From Clostridia bacterium (lineage in GTDB: Bacteria > Bacillota > Clostridia > Oscillospirales > CAG-382): 26,183 nt of DNA. The position numbers and the translations under genes are program-made. The notes beneath the pieces are model-generated. The model did no database searches. It saw nothing but the letters and a program-made list of their open reading frames with translations, and was not told the DNA's origin. Every line of letters begins with the position of its first letter. Position 1 is the stretch's first letter. The stretch lies in NCBI GenBank assembly GCA_017560285.1, contig JAFYOG010000120.1, positions 1-26,183 of the forward strand, given 5' to 3'. Below are positions 7,781-15,568 of this stretch, piece after piece.

Positions 7781-9765
7781 ATTGCATCTACCTCCGCTAT
7801 AATCTGGTTATTTGCAAAGCCCTTAAGGTCCATAGCACCGGAAGGACAAGCAACTGTACAGCATCCGCAGCCTTGGCAAACCGCAGGGTTAACAACGGCA
7901 ATGCGGCGAACCAAAGTAGTTCTGTCGGGCATACGGAATTCCTTATCTTCATAAGTAATTGCGCCGTAAGGACAAACTCTTTCACAGCTGGAACAGCCGT
8001 TACACATCATTTCGTTGGAATGAGCTACGCAGGGGTTACCGGTAAGCTTGTCTTTTGCCAACAAGCCAATAACCTTACTTGCAGCCGCGCCTGCCTGAGA
8101 AACGGTTTCGGGAATATCCTTAGGACCTTGGCAAGCACCGGAAAGGAACACACCTGCGGTGGGGCTTTCTACGGGACGAAGCTTGGGGTGAGCTTCGGTA
8201 AAGAAGTCGTTGGTATCCATACTTGCGGTAAGCATGGTAGCCAAAGGACGTGCAGACTTGTCGGGTTCGATTGCAGCAGCAAGAACAACAAGATCAGCGT
8301 CGATCTTAATCTGCTTGTTAGCAATAATGTCAGAAGCCTGAACTATAAGCTTGTCTCCTTCGGGGCTAACCTTACCAACCATACCTTTAATATAATGTAC
8401 GCCGAATTCTTCAACTGCTCTGCGGTAGAATTCGTCAAAGTTCTTACCGGGAGTTCTAACGTCGATATAGAATACGGTTACGTCGGTATCGGGATACTTA
8501 TCTCTGGTAAGCATTGCGTGCTTAGCAGTATACATACAGCAAATCTTAGAGCAGTATTCCTTACCCTTTTCGTTGCAAGCGTCGCATCTGGAGCCTACGC
8601 ACTGTACGAAAACGATCTTTTCGGGGTGCTTTCCGTCAGAGGGACGAAGCAATTTACCTGCGGTAGGACCTGCAGCGTTGGTAAGACGTTCAAATTCAAG
8701 AGAAGTGATAACGTCTTTGGATTGGTTATAAGCAAATTCGTCGAACTTATCCATGCTAATGGGGTTGTAACCGGTAGCAACAACGATTGCGCCGTACTTT
8801 TCTTCAATAAGCTCGTCCTTCTGGGTGTAATCAATAGCACCTGCTTGGCAGAACTTGGCACAAACACCGCACTTGCCGTTCTTAAGCATGTTACAGTAAT
8901 CTGCATCAATGGTAGCAACCTTGGGCACTGCCTGAGCAAAAGGAATGTAAATAGCCTTGCGGTTATCCATACCAAGGTTAAATTCGTTGGGAACCTTCTT
9001 CATAGGACACTTAGAAACGCAGTCGCCGCATCCGGTACAAAGCTCTTCCTTAACGTATCTTGCCTTCTTTTTAATAGTAACGTCAAAGTTACCTACAAAG
9101 CCCTTAACAGCTTCAACCTCGCTGTAAGAGAAAATTCTAATTTTTTCGTGCTGACCAACGTCAACCATCTTGGGGGTAAGAATACAAGCGGCACAGTCCA
9201 AGGTGGGGAAGGTTTTATCCAACTGAGCCATCTTACCGCCGATAGTAGGCTGCTTTTCAACAATGTCAACTTCAAAGCCTGCATCGGCAATATCCAATGC
9301 GGTCTGAATACCTGCAATACCGCCGCCTATAACAAGGGCACGCTTGGTAACGGGGGATTCACCGGGAACAAGGGGGGTGTTAAGGTTAACCTTTGCCACA
9401 GCCGCCTTACCAAGAATAATAGCCTTCTCGGTACCAACGGGCATATCCTTATGTACCCAAGAGCACTGTTCACGAATATTTGCAATCTCAACCATATAGG
9501 GGTTAAGACCGGCTGCCGCCGCAGTCTTGCGGAAGGTAGCCTCGTGCATACGGGGCGAGCAGGAGCAAACAACGATACCGGTAAGGTTATGTTCCTTAAT
9601 GGCATCCTTAATTAAATCCTGACCTGCCTGCGAGCACATATACTGATAGTTGGCGGAAAAGACTACGCCGGGTTCGCTCTTTAAAGCTTCCGCAACCGCA
9701 ACTACGTCTACAGTACCTGCAATGTTACTGCCGCACCAACATACAAAAACACCAATTCTTTGCAT
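7771..9765 (-). CDS. hdrA: Heterodisulfide reductase subunit A-like flavoprotein
   Basis: The flavin core of the Hdr module and candidate bifurcation site (664 aa, close to full-length HdrA). The N-terminal about 135 residues form the Cys-containing HdrA domain (VFVCWCG, VCSCSPRMHE). A Rossmann FAD motif GGGIAG follows at 147-152. An inserted ferredoxin domain has Cys243/246/249/253 and a second set near Cys291-306. The second half of the FAD fold carries GSRCDACNEKGKEYCSKICC. A C-terminal ferredoxin has Cys588/591/594/598 and Cys630/633/636 (or 635)/640. The full cluster set, including the C-terminal ferredoxin through which low-potential electrons leave in methanogen HdrA, supports a competent bifurcating subunit. 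The gene lies 15 bases after hdrC. The family call is firm; bifurcation activity is inferred. Confidence 0.92.
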   Translation of the reverse strand: MQRIGVFVCWCGSNIAGTVDVVAVAEALKSEPGVVFSANYQYMCSQAGQDLIKDAIKEHNLTGIVVCSCSPRMHEATFRKTAAAAGLNPYMVEIANIREQCSWVHKDMPVGTEKAIILGKAAVAKVNLNTPLVPGESPVTKRALVIGGGIAGIQTALDIADAGFEVDIVEKQPTIGGKMAQLDKTFPTLDCAACILTPKMVDVGQHEKIRIFSYSEVEAVKGFVGNFDVTIKKKARYVKEELCTGCGDCVSKCPMKKVPNEFNLGMDNRKAIYIPFAQAVPKVATIDADYCNMLKNGKCGVCAKFCQAGAIDYTQKDELIEEKYGAIVVATGYNPISMDKFDEFAYNQSKDVITSLEFERLTNAAGPTAGKLLRPSDGKHPEKIVFVQCVGSRCDACNEKGKEYCSKICCMYTAKHAMLTRDKYPDTDVTVFYIDVRTPGKNFDEFYRRAVEEFGVHYIKGMVGKVSPEGDKLIVQASDIIANKQIKIDADLVVLAAAIEPDKSARPLATMLTASMDTNDFFTEAHPKLRPVESPTAGVFLSGACQGPKDIPETVSQAGAAASKVIGLLAKDKLTGNPCVAHSNEMMCNGCSSCERVCPYGAITYEDKEFRMPDRTTLVRRIAVVNPAVCQGCGCCTVACPSGAMDLKGFANNQIIAEVDAICK

Positions 9766-9780
9766 TTTGCCTTTTCCTCC

Positions 9781-10167
9781 TTACTTAGTATATTTTCTGA
9801 ATGCGCTAACGATAAGCTGTTGGGGAGTATCTTCCTCAATCTTAGCGGGAACGTCGTTAGCGGTCATATGATTGTTGCCCTGCTGTCTAACAGCCGCCAA
9901 GCGTACTGCTTCAACCAACTTAGCAGGCTCAACACCTCTGGGACATCTGTCTACACATGCAAAGCAGGTAAGACATCTGTACAACGATTTAGATTCAAGC
10001 AAAGGTTCAATATCTCCGCTTTCAACCATATAAACAAACTGATGAGGATGATATTCCATTTCGTCAAATGCAGGGCAGGTGCCGGTGCATTTACCGCAAC
10101 GCATACACTTTGTGGGGTTTACGCCGCTTCTGCGAATAATCTCATCACGGAGGTTCTTATTTTCCAT
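9781..10167 (-). CDS. hdrC: Heterodisulfide reductase subunit C-like ferredoxin
   Basis: An iron-sulfur relay between HdrA and HdrB (128 aa with the start used here). Two [4Fe-4S] motifs are complete: CMRCGKCTGTCP (Cys21/24/27/31) and CLTCFACVDRCP (Cys65/68/71/75), with the HdrC-type helical linker between them. I start at ATG 10165-10167 (MENKNLRD) because AAGGAGG lies about 5 bases upstream; an in-frame ATG nine codons earlier has no such site and would extend into hdrB. With this start the gene overlaps the end of hdrB by 11 bases. The length is short but normal for a soluble HdrC without membrane anchor. Confidence 0.9.
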   Translation of the reverse strand: MENKNLRDEIIRRSGVNPTKCMRCGKCTGTCPAFDEMEYHPHQFVYMVESGDIEPLLESKSLYRCLTCFACVDRCPRGVEPAKLVEAVRLAAVRQQGNNHMTANDVPAKIEEDTPQQLIVSAFRKYTK

Positions 10168-10948
10168 TGTTATCCTCCTTAATACCAAGGGCATCTGCCA
10201 AAAGCTCTGTAATATAAACTACAGGAATTTCAGATCCGCTCTTTTCTAAATTGTATTTGCACAAGGGGCAAGCGGTAACGATAACGTCTGCGCCTGCAAG
10301 CTTTGCGCTGTTGCTAACGGTATTGCTCTTCTTTTCGGCAAATTCCGTGTTTTCCATTCTAACGTAACCGCCGCAGCATTCGTTACGGTAGGGGTAAACA
10401 ACCGCTTCTGCACCCAAAGCCTTAATAAGGTCTTCCATAATGGTGGGGTTTTCGGGGTCGTCCATTCTCATAACGGTGTTGGGGCGAAGCAATAAGCAGC
10501 CGTAATAAGCGGCAACCTTCTTGCCTGCAAGGGAATTAACTACCTTTTCCTTAACCTTGTCATATCCGATAACGTCGCGGATAAGCTCAAGATAGTGGTA
10601 AATTTTGGTTGAACCGTCGTAAATGCCGTCGTCCATATAACGGTTAACCTTGTCGGCAAATTCGCTATCGTTCTGCATAGCGTAGTTTGTCTGTTTCACC
10701 ACGTTGTGGCAAGCCGAGCATACGGTAACAAGTGCCTGTTCCTTTGCCTGCGCGGCTTTTAGGATGCGAACCGAAGAAAGCTTGGTGGCAATTTCGTCTT
10801 TAGAGGTGGTAAATACACCGCCGCAGCACTGCCAATCTTCAATTTCTTCAAGTGTAACACCCAAAACCTCGGCAGATTTTCTTGCGTATTCGTCAAGATC
10901 CTTTGCCTTGTTTTTAAGTGTGCATCCGGGGAAATAACTGAACTTCAT
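10157..10948 (-). CDS. hdrB: Heterodisulfide reductase subunit B-like (two CCG domains)
   Basis: High-potential terminal subunit of the Hdr module (263 aa). It has two complete CCG domains: Cys9, Cys41-Cys42, Cys77/Cys80 and Cys151, Cys191-Cys192, Cys227/Cys230. In structurally studied HdrB such domains bind two non-cubane [4Fe-4S] clusters that reduce a disulfide. No coenzyme M/B pathway or DsrC gene is visible, so its substrate here is unknown. In methanogen thiol:fumarate reductase an HdrB-like domain is fused to the FrdB-like domain in TfrB, so this HdrB may be the electron bridge to FrdB. It begins with GGAGG 6-7 bases upstream of ATG 10948, 42 bases after fumC. The family is certain; the partner is inferred. 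Confidence 0.9.
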   Translation of the reverse strand: MKFSYFPGCTLKNKAKDLDEYARKSAEVLGVTLEEIEDWQCCGGVFTTSKDEIATKLSSVRILKAAQAKEQALVTVCSACHNVVKQTNYAMQNDSEFADKVNRYMDDGIYDGSTKIYHYLELIRDVIGYDKVKEKVVNSLAGKKVAAYYGCLLLRPNTVMRMDDPENPTIMEDLIKALGAEAVVYPYRNECCGGYVRMENTEFAEKKSNTVSNSAKLAGADVIVTACPLCKYNLEKSGSEIPVVYITELLADALGIKEDNNGK

Positions 10949-10990
10949 ATTTTACCTCCGGTTAATTATTTCAAAAGTAAGTAATGGCGC

Positions 10991-12367
10991 TTATGCCATC
11001 TGTTCGGGGTGGAACACCTCGTCGAATCTTTCTGCGGTAAGGAATCCAAGCTCTACGCAAGCTTCCTTAAGCGAAATGTTATCCTTATAAGCCTTCTTTG
11101 CAGTCTTAGCCGCGTTTTCGTAACCGATATAGGGGTTAAGAGCGGTAACAAGCATCAAGGAATTGTGAAGATTGTGATGCATCTTTTCCTTGTTAGCCTT
11201 AATACCTACTGCACAGTTCTTGTTAAAGGATATAATAGCTTCCGCCAACAATCTTGCAGATTGAAGGAAGTTATAAATACAAACGGGCATAAATACGTTC
11301 AATTCAAAGTTACCCTGGGAAGCAGCCATGCTAACTGCAACGTCGTTACCCATAACCTGAACCGCTACCATGGTAACAGCTTCGCACTGGGTGGGGTTAA
11401 CCTTGCCGGGCATAATAGAGGAACCGGGTTCGTTTTCGGGAATAAAGATTTCGCCCAAGCCGTCTCTGGGGCCGGAAGCCAACCAACGAACGTCGTTTGC
11501 AATCTTCATCATATCGCAAGCCAAAGCCTTAATAGCACCGTGTGCAAATACAAGCTCGTCCTTAGAGGTAAGAGCGTGGAACTTGTTATCAGCGGTAACA
11601 AACTTCTTGCCGGTGATGTTGCTAACTTCTTCTGCAACTCTTTCTGCAAATCCTGCGGGCGCGTTCAAGCCGGTACCAACAGCGGTGCCGCCCAAAGCAA
11701 GCTCACGCAAGGGTTCAACAGAACGCTTAATAAGCTCTACGTCCTTCTGCAAGCTGGATCTCCAACCGCTAATTTCCTGGCTGAACTTAATGGGGGTTGC
11801 ATCCTGCAAATGGGTTCTGCCGCTCTTAACAATGCCTTCGTTTTCGGCTTCAAGACGAATAAAGGTTTCGATAAGAGTTTCAACAGCGGGAATAAGCTTG
11901 TCTTCCAACGCAATTACCGCAGCAATGTGCATAGCGGTGGGGAAGGTGTCGTTAGAGGATTGGCTCATGTTAACGTCATCGTTGGGATGGCAAAGCTTTT
12001 TATCCAAAATCTGGTTAGCGCGGTTTGCAATAACCTCGTTAGAGTTCATGTTGGATTGGGTACCCGAGCCGGTCTGCCATACAACCAAGGGGAAGTGGCT
12101 TAAAAGTGCGCCGGAAATAACCTCGTCGCAAGCCTGCTTAATAGCGCCAAGCTTTTCTTCGGTCATCTTTTCGGGCTTAAGTGCGTTGTTGGTAATAGCG
12201 GCAGCCTTCTTAAGCACGCCGAACGCACGTACGATTTCAGCAGGCATTGTTTCTATGCCAACGCCGATTTCAAAATTCTCACGGCTTCTTTGGGTCTGGG
12301 CTGCCCACAAGCTGTCGGCAGGAACCTTCATTTCGCCCATGGAATCGTGTTCAATACGGTATTCCAT
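10991..12367 (-). CDS. fumC: Class II fumarate hydratase
   Basis: Interconverts malate and fumarate in the cytoplasm without an iron-sulfur cluster. About 458 residues, normal for the class II family. Hallmarks include SSNDTFPTAMH, GRTHLQDATPIKFSQE, the signature loop GSSIMPGKVNPTQCE with the catalytic Ser, and NKFHALTSKDE. I prefer ATG at 12365-12367 over GTG three bases earlier because AAAGGA is 8 bases from the ATG. Neighbours are malate dehydrogenase upstream and the Hdr/Flx/Frd block downstream, so the likely flow is malate to fumarate for reduction. Aspartase (AspA) is a close paralogue, but the GSSIMPGKVNP context and the adjacent malate dehydrogenase fit fumarase better. Confidence 0.92.
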   Translation of the reverse strand: MEYRIEHDSMGEMKVPADSLWAAQTQRSRENFEIGVGIETMPAEIVRAFGVLKKAAAITNNALKPEKMTEEKLGAIKQACDEVISGALLSHFPLVVWQTGSGTQSNMNSNEVIANRANQILDKKLCHPNDDVNMSQSSNDTFPTAMHIAAVIALEDKLIPAVETLIETFIRLEAENEGIVKSGRTHLQDATPIKFSQEISGWRSSLQKDVELIKRSVEPLRELALGGTAVGTGLNAPAGFAERVAEEVSNITGKKFVTADNKFHALTSKDELVFAHGAIKALACDMMKIANDVRWLASGPRDGLGEIFIPENEPGSSIMPGKVNPTQCEAVTMVAVQVMGNDVAVSMAASQGNFELNVFMPVCIYNFLQSARLLAEAIISFNKNCAVGIKANKEKMHHNLHNSLMLVTALNPYIGYENAAKTAKKAYKDNISLKEACVELGFLTAERFDEVFHPEQMA

Positions 12368-12400
12368 CACAAATATCCTTTCAGCAATGTAATTTATGAA

Positions 12401-13321
12401 TTAAATGTTTACGTTATCAATAACTTCCTTCAATGCAGCTGCGCTCTTCTTAAGCTTTTCAACTTCATCGTCGGTAAGATTAAGCATAACCTTGCCGTTA
12501 GCAGTCATATTACCAATTCTGGTAGGAAGACTCATAACAACGTCGTTAATGCCGTATTCGCCGTGGAACATTGTGCCAACGGGAAGAATAGTGTCGGTAG
12601 ACTGAGCAAGCGCCTTGCAGATGTGGCAAACCGAAATACATACTGCATAGAAGGTAGCGCCCTTGTTCTTAATAATAATACCGCCGGACTTGCGAACGAA
12701 TTCTTCAACTTCGTCCTTGTTAAGGTTAACGTCCTTGTTAAATTCTTCAATGGGCATACCTGCAATATTAGCAACAGACCAAGGAGTAAAGGAGGAATCG
12801 CCGTGTTCGCCGATAGTGTAAGCGTTAACGTCAGCAGGGTTAACGTTGTACATACCGCCAAGGGTGGTGCAAAGTCTGGAGGTGTCCAAAGAGGTACCGG
12901 AGCCGATAATCTTGTTTTCGGGAATGCCGGAGTTCTTAATAAAGGTATAGGTAAGCACGTCAACGGGGTTGCTAACGATAATGTAGGTAGCGTCGGGTGC
13001 ATACTTGGTAATTTCGGGGATAATGCTCTTGGTGATGTTTACGTTAATCTGAGCAAGGTCAAGTCTGGACTGACCGGGCTTTCTTGCAACACCGGAGGTA
13101 AGAATAACGATGTCGGAACCAACTGCATCTGCATATTCGCCGGACTTAATGCTAAAGGGATGAGTATAGGTAGCAGCCTGAAGAATATCAAGCGCTTCGC
13201 CCTCTGCCTTTTCCTTAGCGATGTCGATAAGCAAAATGTCGGTTGCGATACCCTGTGTAGCAAGGGTGTAAGCGATGGTGGAACCAACCGCGCCGGTTCC
13301 GATAATGGTGATCTTGTTCAT
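12401..13321 (-). CDS. mdh: NAD-dependent malate dehydrogenase of the LDH-like family
   Basis: Reduces oxaloacetate to malate with NADH (306 aa). The Rossmann motif GTGAVGS (8-14) is followed by Asp33 at the end of strand two, which favours NAD(H). The substrate-specificity loop reads SGVARKPGQSR: Arg80 occupies the position that is Gln in lactate dehydrogenases and Arg in malate dehydrogenases (E. coli Mdh also has VARKPG). Arg86, Arg149 and catalytic His173 (GEHGDSS) are present. By general similarity it could be labelled L-lactate dehydrogenase, but the loop residue and the fumC neighbour point to malate. AAAGGAG precedes the ATG. It lies 42 bases after the hydrogenase gene and is followed within 33 bases by fumC. 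Confidence 0.85.
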   Translation of the reverse strand: MNKITIIGTGAVGSTIAYTLATQGIATDILLIDIAKEKAEGEALDILQAATYTHPFSIKSGEYADAVGSDIVILTSGVARKPGQSRLDLAQINVNITKSIIPEITKYAPDATYIIVSNPVDVLTYTFIKNSGIPENKIIGSGTSLDTSRLCTTLGGMYNVNPADVNAYTIGEHGDSSFTPWSVANIAGMPIEEFNKDVNLNKDEVEEFVRKSGGIIIKNKGATFYAVCISVCHICKALAQSTDTILPVGTMFHGEYGINDVVMSLPTRIGNMTANGKVMLNLTDDEVEKLKKSAAALKEVIDNVNI

Positions 13322-13363
13322 AGTGAACTCCTTTTGATTTATAGATATTTTATTTTTTTCAAA

Positions 13364-14797
13364 TTAAAGGTCTTCCTTTGCGGTACTTACAGCATCCGCA
13401 ATAGTCTTAACCGTAGATTCTCTGCCGAACTTGTCAACGTAAATCTTGTTCTTTTCGCCGTGGGTAAGGCATCCTGCACCGCCAATACATCCGCCAACGC
13501 AGGCCATACCCTCTATAAAGTTAACGTCTAACGCGTTCTTGCTCTTTTTAAGCAACGCCGTACGGCATTCTTCTATACCGTCGCAGGAATAGGCTTTAAG
13601 CACAAACTCCTCAAACCCTTGTTCCTTCAGCGATTGTGAAACCGCCTCTGCCAATCCGCCGCACTTCGCAAATATTCTGCCAAAGTAGGATGCGTTGTCC
13701 AAGGTGCTTTCTTCAAGCTCTGTAATTTCTATATCCTTACTGTCAAATAATGCCTGAAGCTCTTCAAAGGTGATAACGGTATCTACAAAGGGTCTTATGC
13801 TTTCCTTTCGCGCCTCTACCTTCTTTGCGGTGCAAGGACCGATAAACACAACCTTCGCCGTAGGGTCTAAGCTCTTAATGTGCTTTGATATTTCCGCCAT
13901 AGGAGAGGGATTGTGCGAAACGTAAGGGGCTAAAATAGGGAAGTTCTTTTCGATATAGCTAACGAAAGCGGGACAGCAGGAGCTTGTCAAAAATCCTTTT
14001 TCTACCAATTCCTTGCTTTCTGCCTGTGCAACCATATCCGCGCCCAACGCCGCTTCCACCACGGTGTGGAACCCCAGCTTTTTCAATCCGGTAATAACCT
14101 GACCTAACTTTGCATAGGTAAATTGGCTGGAAATCGAAGGCGCAACCACCGCATAAACCTTATATTCGGTGTTGCCTTTGCTTTCCTTTATGGCGTCAAT
14201 CGCTTCAAGAATGTAGGATTTGTCCGAAATAGCACCAAAGGGGCACTGATATACGCAAGCGCCGCAGGCAATACATTTGCTGTTGTCTATTGCGGCTTCG
14301 CCGTCGGGGGTAATGTAAATAGCTTTAATCTTACAAGCGTTCTGGCAAGGACGCTTTCTGTTGGCAATGGCGCTAAAGGGGCAAACCTTTGCGCACATAC
14401 CGCAATCTATACATTTGCTCTTATCTATATGTGCAACGTGGTATTGATCAAAGCTTATTGCGCCTCTGGGGCAAACGTCCTCGCAACGGTGGGCAAAGCA
14501 ACCGCGGCAAGAGCTTGTAACCTCGTACCCTGCGGCAGGGCATTCGTCGCAGGCAATATCGATAATTTCTATAACGTTGGGGTTTTCTTTGTTCCCGCCC
14601 ATTGCAAGCTTAACTCGCTCGGCAAGAATAGCACGTTCCTTATACACACAGCAACGGGTGGTAGAAACCTTACCCGGAACGATTGTGTAGGGAATATCAA
14701 TTATGTGTTCCAAAAGCGTTCCGTCCCAAGCAAGCCTTGCAACTTCGCGCAATACCTTATATTTGCGGTATTGAACCTTAGTGTCGAATTTTCTCAT
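13364..14797 (-). CDS. [FeFe] hydrogenase, group-B-like, monomeric
   Basis: Probable ferredoxin-linked hydrogenase (477 aa). The N-terminal region is rich in clusters: CDECPAAGYE, then CRGC..CEDVCP (Cys97-109), CIDCGMCAKVCP (129-140), a CQNAC element (151-155) and CIACGACVYQCP (175-186). The H-cluster domain shows all three signatures: SSCCPAF (Cys274-275), GPCTAKKVEA (Cys322) and EGMACVGGCIGG (Cys433, Cys437). The L2 form GPCxAKK and the Phe after CCPA are typical of group B rather than the group A enzymes with TSCCPGW and MPCxxKxxE. It starts 10 bases after rex. Maturases HydE, HydF and HydG are not in the window. A physiological role in releasing H2 from reduced ferredoxin is inferred from context; a sensory or uptake role is possible. 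Confidence 0.86.
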   Translation of the reverse strand: MRKFDTKVQYRKYKVLREVARLAWDGTLLEHIIDIPYTIVPGKVSTTRCCVYKERAILAERVKLAMGGNKENPNVIEIIDIACDECPAAGYEVTSSCRGCFAHRCEDVCPRGAISFDQYHVAHIDKSKCIDCGMCAKVCPFSAIANRKRPCQNACKIKAIYITPDGEAAIDNSKCIACGACVYQCPFGAISDKSYILEAIDAIKESKGNTEYKVYAVVAPSISSQFTYAKLGQVITGLKKLGFHTVVEAALGADMVAQAESKELVEKGFLTSSCCPAFVSYIEKNFPILAPYVSHNPSPMAEISKHIKSLDPTAKVVFIGPCTAKKVEARKESIRPFVDTVITFEELQALFDSKDIEITELEESTLDNASYFGRIFAKCGGLAEAVSQSLKEQGFEEFVLKAYSCDGIEECRTALLKKSKNALDVNFIEGMACVGGCIGGAGCLTHGEKNKIYVDKFGRESTVKTIADAVSTAKEDL

Positions 14798-14807
14798 TGT
14801 GTAACTC

Positions 14808-15434
14808 CTATTGGCAATCCATTTGCAATTTCAAATGTGCCAACGATAAAGCAAGGTTTTCGTTCTGCAATGTAATTCCCTCGGGCACACACAGCTGGCA
14901 GGGGGCAAAATTCCAAATAGCGGTAATACCGCAGCTTGTCATTCTGTTGCAAATATCCTGTGCCGCGTGGGCAGGGACGGTGATAATACCAATCTTTACA
15001 CCGTTTTCAATGCAGTATTCTTCAAGCTTGCTTAAGGGAAGCACTTCTTTGCCAAAATCGGCAGCGCCGGTAATTTCGCTGTTGCTGTCAAATGCGGCGG
15101 CAACCTCTAAACCATAGTTACCGAACCCGCCGTAAGCGTACAACGCCTTGCCAAGCTTACCCGCACCTACAATAACTGCCTTGGTAACCTTCTTTCTGCC
15201 AAGCACGTCTTCCAACCGCTTTATCAGCGCCTTGGTCTTATATCCAAGCTTGGGTCTGCCCGCACCGCTTACCGCACTAAGGTCTTTTCTAACCTGAACC
15301 TCGCCAAGCCCCAAGGCCTTTGCAATAATGGTGGCGGATATGTTTTCGTTAACCGAAAGGTCCAAGGATTTAAGATATTCCAAATATACGGGAAGTCTGC
15401 CCAAAGTGGCACGCATAACGTTCATTTGCTTCAC
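14808..15434 (-). CDS. rex: Redox-sensing transcriptional repressor Rex
   Basis: DNA-binding repressor that responds to the NADH/NAD+ ratio (208 aa). The N-terminal winged helix (about 1-80) includes the family segment EVQVRKDLSAVSGAGRPKLGY. The Rossmann domain begins with IVGAGKLGKAL (88-98), with an acidic residue at AAAFDSN after strand two. I take the GTG at 15432-15434 as start because AAGGAGG lies 8 bases upstream; ATG three codons later would be 17 bases away. Rex is first in a 14-gene unit whose products are mostly NADH- or ferredoxin-linked, so it probably controls its own operon. I could not find a convincing Rex half-site pair upstream. Confidence 0.93.
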   Translation of the reverse strand: MKQMNVMRATLGRLPVYLEYLKSLDLSVNENISATIIAKALGLGEVQVRKDLSAVSGAGRPKLGYKTKALIKRLEDVLGRKKVTKAVIVGAGKLGKALYAYGGFGNYGLEVAAAFDSNSEITGAADFGKEVLPLSKLEEYCIENGVKIGIITVPAHAAQDICNRMTSCGITAIWNFAPCQLCVPEGITLQNENLALSLAHLKLQMDCQ

Positions 15435-15493
15435 TTAATAATCCTCCTTTCGGGCATAGTTATCCCAGCCTAATTTCTCGACATAATTCTATC

Positions 15494-15516
15494 AAAAAAA
15501 ATTCCCTTTGGGAATT
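15494..15516 (-). terminator. Terminator-like hairpin upstream of rex
   Basis: AATTCCC / GGGAATT (15500-15506 and 15510-15516) with a 3-base loop, followed on the minus strand by eight T (15501-15494). It lies 60 bases before the rex start, so it would act on transcripts entering rex. The stem is short (7 bp, 3 G-C pairs), so its strength is uncertain. Confidence 0.45.
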
Positions 15517-15527
15517 ATAAGTTTCGC

Positions 15528-15552
15528 ATATCAATATTATGCATATTGATAT
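15528..15552. repeat. 25-bp inverted repeat, candidate operator
   Basis: Perfect 10-bp arms ATATCAATAT (15528-15537) and ATATTGATAT (15543-15552) around the spacer TATGC. On the minus strand it ends 8 bases before a TATAAT hexamer (15514-15519) whose -35 position (GCATAA) is poor, so it covers the -35 region of a possible rex-operon promoter. It does not match the usual TTGTTAA-N4-TTAACAA Rex site. The binding protein is unknown. Confidence 0.5.
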
Positions 15553-15568
15553 AGCTCGGTGAGATTAT

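Noticed and set aside
2304..9615. Long plus-strand open frames opposite frdA (about 515 codons, 2304-3851) and hdrA (about 623 codons, 7744-9615)
   Set aside because: They are exact antisense shadows of genes with many conserved motifs, their translations resemble no family, and they lack ribosome sites. They reflect codon bias of the real genes.
12401..13321. L-lactate dehydrogenase as the product name
   Set aside because: Arg80 in the VARKPG loop and the fumC neighbour support malate dehydrogenase.
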